Of a stretch of 64,000 nucleotides of DNA, positions 7,853 through 18,221 are shown piece after piece. Made by a program: the position numbers and the translations under genes. The stretch spans positions 1 to 64,000 of the forward strand of contig NC_021500.1 of assembly GCF_000410515.1 (NCBI RefSeq), written 5' to 3'. Position 1 is the first letter of the stretch; each line of letters opens with the position of its first letter. Below the pieces are notes generated by a model that was not told where the DNA came from, made no database searches, and was given only the letters and a program-made list of their open reading frames with translations. The stretch is from Enterobacter sp. R4-368. GTDB taxonomy: Bacteria; Pseudomonadota; Gammaproteobacteria; Enterobacterales; Enterobacteriaceae.

Positions 7853-9151
7853 ATGCGAGTTGTTGTGTTAGGAAGTGGCGTGGTGGGTGTCACCAGCGCC
7901 TGGTATTTACGCCAGGCCGGGCATGACGTCACGGTGATTGATCGCCAGCCGGGTCCCGCGCAGGAAACCAGCGCCGGTAACGCCGGGCAGATCTCACCAG
8001 GCTACGCCGCGCCCTGGGCGGCGCCAGGTGTGCCGTTAAAAGCCATTAAATGGATGTTCCAGCGCCATGCGCCGCTCGCAATTAGCCTCGACGGCACCTC
8101 ATCGCAACTGAAATGGATGTGGCAGATGCTGCGCAACTGCGACACGCGCCACTATATGGAAAATAAAGGCCGCATGGTGCGTCTGGCGGAATACAGTCGT
8201 GATTGCCTGAAACTGCTGCGCGAAACTACCGGTATTCAGTATGAAGGGCGGCAAGGCGGTACATTGCAGCTGTTTCGCACCGCCGAGCAGTACGAAAACG
8301 CCACGCGTGATATTGCCGTATTACAGGATGCCGGCGTGCCTTATCAGCTGCTGGAGTCTGCGCGGCTGGCGGAAGTCGAACCCGCGCTGGCGGAAGTTGC
8401 ACACAAACTGACCGGTGGTTTGCGTCTGCCAAATGATGAAACCGGCGACTGTCAGCTTTTCACCCAGCAACTGGCGCAGATGGCGGCGCAGGCGGGCGTG
8501 GAGTTTCGTTTTAACACCCCGGTGGATCGCCTGCTGTACGAAGGCGAAAACATCTACGGTGTGAAGTGCGGAGAAGAGGTGGTCAAAGCCGACGCGTACG
8601 TGATGGCATTTGGCTCGTGGTCTACCGGCTTACTGAAAAATATCGTCGATATCCCGGTATACCCGCTGAAAGGTTATTCATTAACGATCCCGATTGCCGA
8701 AGAAGACGGCGCACCGGTTTCAACGATCCTGGATGAAACCTACAAAATTGCCATTACCCGCTTTGATCAGCGTATTCGCGTCGGCGGCATGGCGGAAATC
8801 GTTGGCTTTAATACGGAACTGCTGAAACCACGCCGCGAAACGCTGGAGATGGTGGTGCGCGATCTCTTCCCGCGTGGCGGATTTGTCGAGCAAGCAACTT
8901 TCTGGACCGGCCTGCGCCCCATGACGCCAGACGGTACGCCCGTTGTCGGACGCACGCCGTATAAAAACCTGTGGCTGAACACCGGGCACGGCACCCTTGG
9001 CTGGACAATGGCTTGCGGTTCCGGCCAGCTGTTAAGCGACCTGATGTCCGGCAGTACTCCTGCGATTGCTGCTGATGATTTAAGCGTGGCGCGTTATTCG
9101 CCTGGCTTTACCCCTGTGCGCGCGCACCATTTACACGGTGCTCATAACTGA
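7853..9151 (+). CDS. dadA: D-amino acid dehydrogenase small subunit
   Basis: DadA is a membrane-associated FAD/Fe-S dehydrogenase. It oxidises D-alanine to pyruvate and feeds electrons to the respiratory chain, as the second step of L-alanine catabolism. The protein starts [13 protein letters not shown], a clear Rossmann FAD-binding motif, and has 432 residues as in E. coli. I start at 7853 because the CAGGAGAGGG site is correctly spaced there. An upstream in-frame start would add ten residues. The C-terminal [14 protein letters not shown] motif is conserved. dadX follows 18 bp later in the same operon. Confidence 0.97.
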   Translation: MRVVVLGSGVVGVTSAWYLRQAGHDVTVIDRQPGPAQETSAGNAGQISPGYAAPWAAPGVPLKAIKWMFQRHAPLAISLDGTSSQLKWMWQMLRNCDTRHYMENKGRMVRLAEYSRDCLKLLRETTGIQYEGRQGGTLQLFRTAEQYENATRDIAVLQDAGVPYQLLESARLAEVEPALAEVAHKLTGGLRLPNDETGDCQLFTQQLAQMAAQAGVEFRFNTPVDRLLYEGENIYGVKCGEEVVKADAYVMAFGSWSTGLLKNIVDIPVYPLKGYSLTIPIAEEDGAPVSTILDETYKIAITRFDQRIRVGGMAEIVGFNTELLKPRRETLEMVVRDLFPRGGFVEQATFWTGLRPMTPDGTPVVGRTPYKNLWLNTGHGTLGWTMACGSGQLLSDLMSGSTPAIAADDLSVARYSPGFTPVRAHHLHGAHN

Positions 9152-9169
9152 TTCGAAGAAGGAATAGGA

Positions 9170-10240
9170 ATGTCTCGTCCGGTTCTCGCCACGCTTGATT
9201 TAACGGCGCTGAGCAATAACTTACAGGTTGTGCGCCGCGCGGCACCTGCCGCAAAAGTCTGGTCGGTTGTGAAGGCGAACGCCTATGGTCACGGTCTGGA
9301 TCGCATCTGGCGCGCGCTCAACAGCACAGATGGCTTTGCGATGCTCAATCTTGAAGAAGCCATTTTGCTACGCGAACGCGGCTGGAAAGGGCCGATTCTG
9401 ATGCTGGAAGGGTTTTTCCATGCCGACGAACTGCCGCTGTTTGATAAATATCGCCTGACGACCAGCCTGCACAGCAACTGGCAGATCAAAGCCTTGCAGG
9501 ACGCGCGTCTGCAGGCGCCGCTCGACGTTTACCTGAAGATCAACAGCGGGATGAATCGTCTCGGCTTTATGCCTGAACGCGTGCACACCGTGTACCAGCA
9601 ACTCAATGCCTTTACCAATGTGGCAACCGTGACGCTGATGTCCCATTTTGCTGAAGCGGAGCGGGCAGACGGTATCGCCGCGCCGCTGGCGCGTATTGAG
9701 CAGGCGGCGGAAGGCATTAACGCGCCGCGCTCGCTGGCTAACTCCGCCGCCACGTTGTGGCATCCGGAAACGCACTATGACTGGGTGCGCCCCGGCGTGG
9801 TGCTGTATGGCGCTTCGCCATCGGGCGCGTGGCAGGATGTCGCCAACAGCGGGATCCGCCCGGTAATGACGCTGAGCAGTGAGATCATTGCCGTGCAGAC
9901 GCTGAAAGCCGGTGAAACGGTGGGCTACGGTTGTCGTTACCGCGCGCAGAGCGAGCAGCGTATCGGTGTTGTCGCCTGCGGGTATGCCGACGGCTATCCG
10001 CGCATCGCGCCTTCCGGCACGCCAGTGCTGGTGGATGGCATTCGTACCGGCATTGTTGGCGCGATCTCAATGGATATGCTGACGGTGGATTTAACCCCGT
10101 GCCCGCAGGCCGGGATTGGTACGCCGGTTGAGCTATGGGGTAACGAGATAAAAATCGATGAAGTGGCGGCGGCGGCCGGAACAGTAGGGTACGAATTGAT
10201 GTGCGCCCTGGCGCCGCGCGTGCCTGTTGTGACAGTGTAA
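9170..10240 (+). CDS. dadX: catabolic alanine racemase
   Basis: DadX is a PLP-dependent cytoplasmic racemase that makes D-alanine from L-alanine for DadA. It has 356 residues, as in E. coli. The PLP lysine is Lys35 in VVKANAYGHG. The catalytic-tyrosine region of the second domain (TVGYGCRYRA) is present, as is the C-terminal GYELMCAL. It is co-transcribed with dadA. A hairpin follows the stop codon and overlaps the end of cvrA. Confidence 0.97.
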   Translation: MSRPVLATLDLTALSNNLQVVRRAAPAAKVWSVVKANAYGHGLDRIWRALNSTDGFAMLNLEEAILLRERGWKGPILMLEGFFHADELPLFDKYRLTTSLHSNWQIKALQDARLQAPLDVYLKINSGMNRLGFMPERVHTVYQQLNAFTNVATVTLMSHFAEAERADGIAAPLARIEQAAEGINAPRSLANSAATLWHPETHYDWVRPGVVLYGASPSGAWQDVANSGIRPVMTLSSEIIAVQTLKAGETVGYGCRYRAQSEQRIGVVACGYADGYPRIAPSGTPVLVDGIRTGIVGAISMDMLTVDLTPCPQAGIGTPVELWGNEIKIDEVAAAAGTVGYELMCALAPRVPVVTV

Positions 10241-10247
10241 CTTAACG

Positions 10248-10268
10248 CGAGGCGGTTATTCCGCCTCG
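10248..10268. terminator. hairpin between convergent dadX and cvrA
   Basis: CGAGGCGG and CCGCCTCG form a perfect 8-bp stem around TTATT. It lies across the cvrA stop codon. There is no T-run on the plus strand, so termination is only probable. Confidence 0.45.
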
Positions 10269-11989
10269 TCTTCCGCCACGCGAACGCCGACTTTCAGTAC
10301 CGCATTATCGGCTTTTTCCGCCACTGTCCAGATCATCCCGGCGAACTCGACCTGATCCCCCACGACCGGCGCGGCACCCAGCAGTTGCTGCACAATATCG
10401 CCCAGCGTTTGCTGGCTTTCACGATACTCCAGCCCCTCTTCCAGACCGTAAATCAGCGCCACATCGGCAAATTTAGCATCCGCTTCAAGAATAAAATCAC
10501 CGAAGAAGCGCTGATCCAGCGCCACCGGCGGAGACTGGCTAAACAGTTTCCCGAGCGCGGGGAGATCGCTTTCGCGACCAATCACGCATAGCACATCGCC
10601 TTCACGCAGCCGGGTACTGCCGGTCGGGTGCAGAAGGCTGTTGTCACGAAACAGTGCCGCAATACGCGTATCCGCAGGCATGTGTAAATCACGCAGCGCA
10701 GCACCCACACACCATTTATCCGCACTGAGTTGATAAACAAACTGCTCAAACGGATTGTCCGGGTGAATATCCAGACCGACGCGGGAGACCGGCCAGCCAA
10801 CCGGTGGCACGACAACTTTGGCTTTTTTCGCCGCCCACGAGAGCGACGTTCCCTGAAAAAGCAGCGAGATTAACACCACGAAAAAGGCGACATTAAAGAA
10901 CAAGCGCGCGTGATCAAGCCCGGCCATCATCGGGAAGGTGGCGAGAATAATCGGCACCGCGCCGCGCAACCCCACCCAACTGATAAAAATGCGTTCGCGC
11001 AGGTTAAAACCGCGAAACGGTAACAGGCTGGCAAACACGGACAGAGGACGAGCAACAAAAATCATCCACGCCGAGAGGATGAGTGCGGAAACCGCAATCG
11101 GCAACAGATCAGACGGTGTGACTAACAGACCCAGCACCAGGAACATGGCGATTTGCGCCAGCCAGGCCAGCCCATCGAAATTTTGCAGGATACCGTAACG
11201 GTTGCGGATAGGACGGTTGCCCAGCACAAAACCACACAGATAGACCGCCAGAATGCCGCTACCGTGCAGGGCCGTAGTTAAGGCGAAAACCAGAATCCCG
11301 CCGCTCAGTGCCAGCAGCGGATAAAGGCCCGGCGGCAGAGAGATGCGGTTAATCATCTGCTGCAACAGATAGCCGCCCAGGCCGCCGAGCAGAATACCGA
11401 GGCCAAACTCCCGCACAATATGCACGAGGAACATGATGTCGATGTCGGCCGTGTGCTTCTGGATCATCTCAATCAGCGTGATGGTAAGAAACACCGCCAT
11501 CGGATCGTTGCTGCCGGATTCGATTTCAAGGGTAGAACCGACACGCTCGTTCAGCCCTTTACCGCCGAGCAGCGAGAACACCGCGGCGGCATCGGTGGAG
11601 CCAACAATCGCGCCGATCAAAAAGCCTTCCATAATGTTGAGCTTGAACAGCCAGGCGGCCATCATCCCGGTTAAACCGGAAGTGACCAGCACACCAATAG
11701 TCGCCAGGGAAAGCGCGGGGCCAAGCGCGACGCGAAACGAGCTGGCGCGGGTACGCATGCCGCCATCGAGTAAAATGATCGCCAGCGCGAGGTTACTGAC
11801 CATGTAAGCAAAAGGGTAGTTATCGAACGGAATACCGCCGATACCGTCAACACCGGCCAACATACCGATTGCCAGAAAGATAACCAGAATGGGAATACCA
11901 AGGCGGGAGGAGAAAGAACTTAATAAAATACTGCAGGTTACAAGAACTGAACCCAGAATAAACAGACTGATTATCGCCTCAGCGTCCAA
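10256..11989 (-). CDS. cvrA: K+/H+ antiporter NhaP2 (CvrA)
   Basis: CvrA/NhaP2 is a CPA1-type antiporter that exports K+ in exchange for protons and affects cell volume at low osmolarity. The product has 577 residues (E. coli 578). About twelve membrane segments fill residues 1-390, and the antiporter core includes GSTDAAAVF near 130. After that come a cytoplasmic TrkA-C (RCK_C) domain at about 400-480 and a CorC-like C-terminal domain at about 490-570. It is convergent with dadX and in tandem with ldcA upstream on the same strand. Confidence 0.96.
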   Translation of the reverse strand: MDAEAIISLFILGSVLVTCSILLSSFSSRLGIPILVIFLAIGMLAGVDGIGGIPFDNYPFAYMVSNLALAIILLDGGMRTRASSFRVALGPALSLATIGVLVTSGLTGMMAAWLFKLNIMEGFLIGAIVGSTDAAAVFSLLGGKGLNERVGSTLEIESGSNDPMAVFLTITLIEMIQKHTADIDIMFLVHIVREFGLGILLGGLGGYLLQQMINRISLPPGLYPLLALSGGILVFALTTALHGSGILAVYLCGFVLGNRPIRNRYGILQNFDGLAWLAQIAMFLVLGLLVTPSDLLPIAVSALILSAWMIFVARPLSVFASLLPFRGFNLRERIFISWVGLRGAVPIILATFPMMAGLDHARLFFNVAFFVVLISLLFQGTSLSWAAKKAKVVVPPVGWPVSRVGLDIHPDNPFEQFVYQLSADKWCVGAALRDLHMPADTRIAALFRDNSLLHPTGSTRLREGDVLCVIGRESDLPALGKLFSQSPPVALDQRFFGDFILEADAKFADVALIYGLEEGLEYRESQQTLGDIVQQLLGAAPVVGDQVEFAGMIWTVAEKADNAVLKVGVRVAEDEAE

Positions 11990-12112
11990 TGGTGTGCTTC
12001 TCCTTAATCCTCACCGTGGGGGATCCCGGGCGGCAGTAACCGGCCGGGTTGATTAGTGCGTCATATAATAACGGCAGAAACAAGGCTTTAATAAGAGCAT
12101 AAAGCGCTTTTT

Positions 12113-13024
12113 TTACCTCAAGATCGTGGGATGACCCGTTAAGGTCAGTTGCGTCTTTTCAGCATGTTGCAACCGGGCATGCGCACCGAGCGGCAGTGTG
12201 ACGGTCTGCGGTTCATGACCAAACGCCAGCCCGCTGACCACCGGGATCGTCAATTGCGCGCGCAGATAGTCGATCATCTTATTAAGATTGTAGCCCGCAT
12301 CGTAATCGTTGGGTTGCGCCAGCGAGAAACTGCCGAGGATCAGCGCCCGCTGCTGCGCCAGAATACCTGAGTGCAACAACTGCAACAGCATGCGTTCCAC
12401 GCGGTAGGGATGTTCATTAATGTCTTCCACCACCAGAATGCCGCCGGGTATGGACGGCAGCCAGGGCGTACCAATCAGCGAGGTTAACATCGCCAGGTTT
12501 CCACCCCACACCGTGCCTGCCACGTCACATTGCGGGCCTTCACCGTCCCACTCAATGGTAAAGGTTTCATTGCTGATGGCGCGCCAGAAGTGCTCTGCCG
12601 TAAAAGTATCCAGCGTTTCGGCACCGAAATTACCGGCCAGCATTGGCCCGCTAAACGTGATGACTTTTCCGTATGCCAGCAATCCAAGTTGAATGGCGGT
12701 GAAATCGCTATGGCCGCAAATCAGCAACGGTTGATGCTGCTGGCGCGCCACCAGCGCCTGCCAGTCAATATCCGCGAGCAGACGGCTGACGCCGTACCCC
12801 CCGCGCACCGGCATCACGATAATGTTGTCGCCCGGCAATTGCGCCAGTGCGTTGATATCCGCCAGGCGCTCTTTGTCATGTCCAGCGAAACGCTCATGAC
12901 GGCGGGTGATGACGTGCTGATTGTTAACCTGATGGCCTTGCGAAGTGAGACGTTCGACGCCAAGCGCTGCGGCGTGCTGGTTAATGCAATAGCCGGAAGG
13001 GGCAATCAGATGGAAGGTGGACAT
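12113..13024 (-). CDS. ldcA: muramoyltetrapeptide (LD-)carboxypeptidase A
   Basis: LdcA removes the terminal D-Ala from muropeptide tetrapeptides in the cytoplasm during peptidoglycan recycling. It is a Ser-Glu-His hydrolase of family S66. The 303-residue length matches E. coli (304). The nucleophile elbow CGHSDFTA is visible near residue 105, and the later GLAFGHEPQT holds the His of the triad. It is divergent from emtA, another peptidoglycan enzyme, with a 100-bp shared promoter region. Confidence 0.95.
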   Translation of the reverse strand: MSTFHLIAPSGYCINQHAAALGVERLTSQGHQVNNQHVITRRHERFAGHDKERLADINALAQLPGDNIIVMPVRGGYGVSRLLADIDWQALVARQQHQPLLICGHSDFTAIQLGLLAYGKVITFSGPMLAGNFGAETLDTFTAEHFWRAISNETFTIEWDGEGPQCDVAGTVWGGNLAMLTSLIGTPWLPSIPGGILVVEDINEHPYRVERMLLQLLHSGILAQQRALILGSFSLAQPNDYDAGYNLNKMIDYLRAQLTIPVVSGLAFGHEPQTVTLPLGAHARLQHAEKTQLTLTGHPTILR

Positions 13025-13124
13025 GGCAATTCCTTGCTGACATCTATAGGGAAACAGTTATCATGCCGCTAACCTGTGTCGTTGTCATCCGTAGCCGATG
13101 ACACTTATAGAAGGATTAGCTTGC

Positions 13125-13736
13125 GTGAAATTGAGATGGTTTGCTTTTTTAGTGGTACTGCTCGCCGGATGTAGTTCAAAACAGGATTATCGTAACCCGG
13201 ACTGGAACCCGGAAGTGCCGGTAAAACGCGCAATGCAGTGGATGCCCATCACCGAAAAAGCCGGTGCAGCCTGGGGCGTCAGCCCGCAATTGATCACCGC
13301 GATGATCGCCGTGGAATCCGGCGGTAACCCGAATCTGGTCAGCAAATCCAATGCCGTTGGCCTGATGCAGCTTAAAGCCTCCACCGCCGGGCGCGAAGTT
13401 TACCGTCATATGGGCTGGAGCGGGCAACCGTCCACCAGCGAACTCAAAAACCCGGAGCGCAACATCTCCATGGGGGCGGCTTATTTGAGTATTCTTGAGC
13501 ACGGGGCGCTGGCAGGCATCCGCGATCCGAAAGTGATGCAGTACGCGCTGGTGGTCTCGTATGTGAATGGCGCAGGCGCGCTACTGCGGACTTTCTCGTC
13601 CGACAGAAGCGAAGCCATTGAAGAGATAAACGAGTTAAGCGCAGACGCGTTTATGAAGCATGTGGCGGAAAACCACCCCGCGCCGCAGGCGCCGCGCTAT
13701 ATCTGGAAAGTGCAAAAAGCGATGGATGCGATGTAA
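13125..13736 (+). CDS. emtA: membrane-bound endolytic murein transglycosylase E
   Basis: EmtA (MltE) is an outer-membrane lipoprotein that cuts glycan strands endolytically and leaves 1,6-anhydroMurNAc ends. I use the GTG at 13125, which has AAGGA in front. This gives 203 residues, the E. coli length, and a clean lipoprotein signal ending LLAGC at Cys16. The catalytic Glu64 lies in AVESGGNP, followed by AVGLMQLK and the SLT-type core. An ATG 27 bases upstream would bury the signal peptide. The stop codon directly abuts that of convergent ycgR. Confidence 0.96.
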   Translation: MKLRWFAFLVVLLAGCSSKQDYRNPDWNPEVPVKRAMQWMPITEKAGAAWGVSPQLITAMIAVESGGNPNLVSKSNAVGLMQLKASTAGREVYRHMGWSGQPSTSELKNPERNISMGAAYLSILEHGALAGIRDPKVMQYALVVSYVNGAGALLRTFSSDRSEAIEEINELSADAFMKHVAENHPAPQAPRYIWKVQKAMDAM

Positions 13737-14468
13737 TTAGCGTACCCGGCTGGCGCGTTCGCGCGCCTCGCGCTCCAGGGCAAAAATAATGCGCTGGAGC
13801 TCGCGTTCCACGCCCGGGCTGACATTCAAAAAGCGAAAGCTCAGACGCGGCGTGACAATGGTTTCATTCTTGCCATCAACGACTTTACGCTCGCCAATCG
13901 CGATCAACTGCGCGTCAAAATAGAACTGCCCCCACGACGCCATATCCAGTTCCACTTTGGAAAAACGCATGCCTGGTTGCAACGCGGCAGGCGCTTCGCC
14001 ATCCAGCAGCGCGCCCATGCCGCCTAATGACAGGTCGAACAGACGAAAGCGAATCTCGCTTTTATCCGGCATAAATGCCTTACAAAAATAGGCCGGGTGG
14101 AGCGGGGCGCTGATGCGAAAATATTCACGGCGCTGAATAAACCACAGCGTTTCCGGAAGCGGAGTAATAAAAGCAGGTAAAGCCTGAAAATCGCCTGCAG
14201 AAAGCTTTGTCAGTGTGAACTCGACTTTGGCGCCATGTGTTTCAGCGGTCACGGTAACCTTTCCCGCACGCTGTACTGCGTTGTTCTCGTACTCCTGGCT
14301 GCCAAAATCCATGACCAGCTCTTCTGGATTCACTTCCAGTATCTTGCTGATGAACTGACCGCTGCCCCAGGTGATGCAAACGGGCACCTGGTTCTTTTGC
14401 AGGTCGCGTAAAACGCCCAGCACGGCCAGAGGATTTTGTTTCAGGAACTGCTCACTGTAATTGCTCAC
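13737..14468 (-). CDS. ycgR: cyclic-di-GMP-binding flagellar brake protein YcgR
   Basis: YcgR binds c-di-GMP and then contacts the flagellar motor to slow swimming. The N-terminal YcgR domain (residues 1-105) is followed by a PilZ domain with the RxxxR motif (RREYFR, about 115) and DLSLGGMG. I choose the GTG at 14466-14468 as start because an AAGGAG site is nine bases upstream and the protein then begins like E. coli YcgR (243 aa; E. coli 244). The ATG at 14495 would place that site inside the coding region. In E. coli it is a flagellar-regulon gene. Confidence 0.95.
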   Translation of the reverse strand: MSNYSEQFLKQNPLAVLGVLRDLQKNQVPVCITWGSGQFISKILEVNPEELVMDFGSQEYENNAVQRAGKVTVTAETHGAKVEFTLTKLSAGDFQALPAFITPLPETLWFIQRREYFRISAPLHPAYFCKAFMPDKSEIRFRLFDLSLGGMGALLDGEAPAALQPGMRFSKVELDMASWGQFYFDAQLIAIGERKVVDGKNETIVTPRLSFRFLNVSPGVERELQRIIFALEREARERASRVR

Positions 14469-14678
14469 GCCGAATGGCTCCTTGATGGCTGACACACCTT
14501 CGTTGCTTTATCGGCATTTCCGGCAAGAACTTAATACAAATAACGTAATTATTTTCGTAATCCGTTTGAATTAAGTCTGTGAGATGAAAATGTTTTATGA
14601 CCGACATCTATACTGTAGCTAACGCGTCGCCGAAGTGGTATGTGCGCGTCAACAAGACTAACAGAAGGAGAGAGAAAC

Positions 14679-14933
14679 ATGGGCATTCTCGCGTGGATCG
14701 TTTTTGGCCTGATTGCTGGCGTTATTGCTAAGTTGATTATGCCAGGACGGGATGGGGGCGGTTTCATTCTGACTTGTATACTTGGGATCGTCGGGGCCGT
14801 TGTCGGCGGCTGGCTCGCGACACAATTTGGTTATGGCGGAGATATTACCGGCTTCAACTGGCACAGTTTCCTGATCGCGGTGCTGGGTTCGATTGTCGTG
14901 CTGGCCGTCTTCCGGTTGTTCAGACGGAATTAA
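14679..14933 (+). CDS. ymgE: GlsB/YeaQ/YmgE family membrane protein
   Basis: YmgE is an 84-residue inner-membrane protein of the transglycosylase-associated family. It has three hydrophobic segments and many small residues, including GRDGGGF and GIVGAVVGGW. Its function is not established; relatives are linked to stress response. The ATG at 14679 follows AGAAGGAGAG, and an in-frame upstream ATG at 14640 has no such site. It faces treA, and the two share a hairpin terminator. In E. coli ymgE lies on the opposite strand relative to treA's neighbours. Confidence 0.92.
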   Translation: MGILAWIVFGLIAGVIAKLIMPGRDGGGFILTCILGIVGAVVGGWLATQFGYGGDITGFNWHSFLIAVLGSIVVLAVFRLFRRN

Positions 14934-14960
14934 CCGCCAGTTCATCCGTTTTTTGAGACA

Positions 14961-14992
14961 AAAAAGCCGCAACATGATTGTTGCGGCTTTTT
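14961..14992. terminator. bidirectional terminator between ymgE and treA
   Basis: AAAAAGCCGCAAC pairs exactly with GTTGCGGCTTTTT around a 6-base loop. T-runs are present on both strands. Confidence 0.93.
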
Positions 14993-15002
14993 ACTGTGCG
15001 CG

Positions 15003-16724
15003 TTACTGCGCGACGGCTTGCTGCTGTTTTTGCGGCTGAGTCGTTGGTTCAACCTTCGCGGCAGCCTGCTGTGCGGGCTGCGTTTGCGGTACGCTGTCGC
15101 ACGGTTTCTCTTTCGGGCAGATCAGATCGAGCATTTTCAGCGTCACACCGTTGGTCCAGCCGAAACCGTCCTGCAGCGGATATTCGCCACCGCCGCCACC
15201 GGTGCCGGTGGTGCTGACATCATATTTCTCGACCAGTTTTTTCTCACGATCGTAAGTGTGCTGCACATTAGTCAGAAAACGCCAGCTCACTTCCATTGCC
15301 AGTTTCTGCTGATCGTAATTTTGCAGGCCCGCTGTTGCCACCCATTGCAGCGGCGCCCAGCCGTTCGGCGCATCCCACTGCTGACCGCTCTTCACCGTGG
15401 TGGTAGCGATACCCCCCGGCTTCAGCAACCGTTCTTTTGCCGCGCTGGCCACTTTATCGGCGCGATCTTTAGCGGCGGCATTAACAAACAACGGGTAAAG
15501 CGCTGCGGCTGTCAGCTGATTACGCACCTTCTTCGTCTTCAGATCGTAATCCGCGTACCAGCCCTCTTTTTCATTCCACAGATTGGCTTCAATACCTTTC
15601 TGACGCGCGTTCGCCAGCGCATCGTACTGGCTTGCTTTCGCGCTATCGCCGGCTGCCTGATAACCACGGGCGAGCATTTTTTCCATCTTGAACATCAGCG
15701 CATTCAGATCAACCGGCACAATGCTGGTGGTGCGAATAGTGCCAAGCTGATTGGGATCGTCCATCCAGCGGGAGCTAAAATCCCAGCCCGACGCGGCGGC
15801 AGAACGCAAGTCGCGGTAAATCTCGGTTGCCGGGCGATTGGGGTTATTTTTGGCCGTTGTTACATCATCCAGCCACGACTCCGGGCGCGGCGTATCGCGA
15901 TCGTCCCAGTAGCGGTTCAGGATGCTGCCATCGCTGAGCTTAACCACGCGCTTATTGGCCTGGCCTGGCTGCAGCGTATCTGCACCTTCCATCCAGTACT
16001 GGTACTCTTTTTCCATTTGCGGCAGCCAGGTTTTCAGCGCTTCGTCACCGTCGTGCGTGGCCAGCAATTCCACCATCAACGAGAAGAAGGGCGGCTGCGA
16101 GCGGCTCAGGTAGTAGCTGCGGTTGCCGTTAGGAATATGGCCCCACGTATCGATTTCATGGCCAAAGTTGCTGATCATGTCTTCAATCTTGTCCCAGTGG
16201 CCGCTCTCGGCGAGACCGAGCATCGTGAAATAACTATCCCAGTAATAGACTTCGCGAAAACGTCCACCCGGCACGACATAAGGTTTTGGTAGCGGCAGCA
16301 GCGAATCCCATTTCCCGGCGCTGTCGGTGGTGCGTGTTAACACCGGCCACAGCCCGTCAATATGCTCACGCAGGTTTTGCCCTTCAGGCGGAACATACTT
16401 TTCCCCCTCTTTGGGCAGCGTAAAGTTCACATCGACAAAGTGGCGTAAATCGAAACTGGTTTGCGTGCGCTGCATGCGGTAATCCGCGAGGATCATCAGC
16501 GGGTCGCCTTTCGGCACGGCATCGACAAAGGTTTTTTGATCGGGAAAGAGCTTAGCGGTTTGCACATCGCTGAACAGCGGACCGAGCAGAACATCCGGTG
16601 GCTGCGGCGTATTTTGCGCCTCGGCGGCGAAAGAGTGGGTAGCTGTGGCGAGTAACGCGCCGCCTAACGCGATTTGCATGACCAGCAGCAGAGCGCGCGG
16701 TCGGTGTAGAACAGGTCTTGTCAT
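15003..16724 (-). CDS. treA: periplasmic trehalase
   Basis: TreA hydrolyses trehalose to two glucose units in the periplasm and is used at high osmolarity. It is a GH37 enzyme of 573 residues (E. coli 565). A Sec signal peptide occupies about residues 1-34, ending SFAAEA. The two trehalase signatures are present, [14 protein letters not shown] near 150 and [10 protein letters not shown] near 460. The tail is rich in Gln and Ala after residue 545. It is the last core gene before the T6SS locus, which begins on the far side of a 1-kb gap. Confidence 0.96.
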   Translation of the reverse strand: MTRPVLHRPRALLLVMQIALGGALLATATHSFAAEAQNTPQPPDVLLGPLFSDVQTAKLFPDQKTFVDAVPKGDPLMILADYRMQRTQTSFDLRHFVDVNFTLPKEGEKYVPPEGQNLREHIDGLWPVLTRTTDSAGKWDSLLPLPKPYVVPGGRFREVYYWDSYFTMLGLAESGHWDKIEDMISNFGHEIDTWGHIPNGNRSYYLSRSQPPFFSLMVELLATHDGDEALKTWLPQMEKEYQYWMEGADTLQPGQANKRVVKLSDGSILNRYWDDRDTPRPESWLDDVTTAKNNPNRPATEIYRDLRSAAASGWDFSSRWMDDPNQLGTIRTTSIVPVDLNALMFKMEKMLARGYQAAGDSAKASQYDALANARQKGIEANLWNEKEGWYADYDLKTKKVRNQLTAAALYPLFVNAAAKDRADKVASAAKERLLKPGGIATTTVKSGQQWDAPNGWAPLQWVATAGLQNYDQQKLAMEVSWRFLTNVQHTYDREKKLVEKYDVSTTGTGGGGGEYPLQDGFGWTNGVTLKMLDLICPKEKPCDSVPQTQPAQQAAAKVEPTTQPQKQQQAVAQ

Positions 16725-17706
16725 CGATTATTCTCCTTAGCGGGTGCACAGCGGTGCTGCCGCAATCAACCTTGCACAAAACCATAGTCGAATCTGAAAC
16801 AAATCGTGTGTCGCGTTTGGCATTTTGCACGATTCCAGACAATTTCCCCGTCTGGCTGGCAGAGCAGGGGGCGGATTTTATGCTCTCGCTGCACAAATAA
16901 TCAGCACCGGCTGCATACCTGTCCGTCAGGGGCTTTTTATTTATTTGCGACAGGGCCCGAAATGGGTAAATAGTGCGCTGTATCAATTTTGCTGAATGGG
17001 TTCGTTTATTGTCGATTCACAAAAATTAAGTCTGACTACACAATTTAAGGTGGGTTGAAATTTCATATGAAAGTAAAGAATGTTTCCTGTCAGGGACTGT
17101 TACACACTTGACTATCGTGCTGTGGAAATAATGTTTATTTGTTCAATATATTTTGCCTATCAAAGCCAAAATAACGCCGTTGCTTATCTTGTACGTTAAT
17201 CCGCACTTTTATTCAGGTAATTTGGCTACTAAATATTGTAGGGTTTATCACATTAAATTAGTTTTTAGGATTCATCCTATCTCGCATTTTAAAATATATG
17301 CTATTGCCTTGTTGTCACTAATATTGATTAATAATCAGCGATTTATGCAAAGATTGCGCACCGTTACAAAATGGGTGGGTTGGCATCTTTACGGATTATC
17401 ATCTAAAGTGAAATTCTTTCTTGAGAATTGTCCTAATTTGCAAAAAAATTAAATAATAGTATTTCAACAGGTCGGAGATCATATTGAATTGAATAATCTG
17501 ATCTGTAAAATTGTGTCACGATAGTCAATGAAAAGTAATATTATTGCGGCCTGTCCCTGCGACAGACTCGTGCGGTAGCTATGCCTTTTATTCATTATCT
17601 GAGCGTTTAACTGGACATGGATTTGCGTCATTTAGAGCGATTTAAATACCCTTTCCAAAACGCTCCAGGTCAACACAGTAATATATTTGCAATGGAAAAA
17701 AACGTT
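16725..17706. other. long A+T-rich region between treA and the T6SS locus
   Basis: No convincing gene is seen in 982 bp. The only sizeable frame is a 99-residue, TTG-started one at 17153-17452 without a ribosome site and with an unlikely composition. The treA promoter must lie at the left. The T6SS promoter is probably within the last 250 bp. The A+T richness contrasts with the G+C-rich genes on both sides and fits H-NS-type silencing, which is an inference. A 12-bp inverted repeat brackets the most A+T-rich 400 bp. Confidence 0.55.
17108..17528. repeat. 12-bp inverted repeat pair around a 400-bp A+T-rich block
   Basis: TTGACTATCGTG at 17108-17119 is exactly repeated in inverse orientation at 17517-17528. 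Outside each arm lies a further matching CAGGGAC, at different spacing. This may be paired regulator sites or the remnant ends of an inserted segment. Confidence 0.6.
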
Positions 17707-18198
17707 ATGAACATGCGAATGGTATTGGCTCTTCTTTTTGTCTTTGGCGTTTCGGCTTGTAAAGCGCCACCTAAACCCGCCCCAACCGATGACACCATCG
17801 TCACCAGCGAAGTGAACGGTGTCACGCTGACACACCGCTACGCGGTTATTCCGCCTAAGGAATTCCAGCCTATCAAACAAGACTATCGCGCGCTTTACCC
17901 GGCGTCGGTGATGAGCACACCGGATTTCGGCGGCAAAGTAATTCGCCAGCTGCAAGCCGGTAAAACCTATGTGGTTCTGGGTCAGGTTGAACACTTCTGG
18001 ATGGCGCTGGCCGATGAAGGTCAGGAAGAGCTGATTGGTTATGTACCGATGCGTGCCGTCGTGAAAAGCGAGCTGTACGAAAAAACCCTGCGTGATGACG
18101 CACGCAAACTGAAACGTAAAAAACAGACCTGCGTGACTGTCGATGGCAGCGGTAAGGCTTGCAAAAACGCCAACTCCGGAACGTGGATCATCAATTAA
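17707..18198 (+). CDS. T6SS-associated SH3-like lipoprotein
   Basis: This is the first gene of the T6SS operon. It has a lipoprotein signal (hydrophobic residues 5-15, then VSAC with Cys18) and then a Pro-rich linker. About 75 residues in the middle resemble a bacterial SH3-like fold (AGKTYVVLGQVEHFWMAL and IGYVPMRAVV). The tail is basic with two Cys. Such lipoproteins accompany some enterobacterial T6SS loci, but their role is not defined. An outer-membrane or peptidoglycan contact is a reasonable guess. I chose the ATG at 17707 because it gives a compact signal peptide; 17692 is also possible. tssJ starts 23 bp later. Confidence 0.75.
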   Translation: MNMRMVLALLFVFGVSACKAPPKPAPTDDTIVTSEVNGVTLTHRYAVIPPKEFQPIKQDYRALYPASVMSTPDFGGKVIRQLQAGKTYVVLGQVEHFWMALADEGQEELIGYVPMRAVVKSELYEKTLRDDARKLKRKKQTCVTVDGSGKACKNANSGTWIIN

Positions 18199-18221
18199 TC
18201 CAGCCGTGACGAGTACCTGGT

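Noticed and set aside
15018..16292. 424-residue plus-strand frame opposite treA
   Set aside because: It is a shadow of treA. The treA frame has signal peptide, both trehalase signatures and a terminator.
17153..17452. 99-residue open frame upstream of the T6SS operon
   Set aside because: It starts with TTG, has no ribosome site, and its composition is that of A+T-rich non-coding DNA. It is mentioned only in the intergenic entry.
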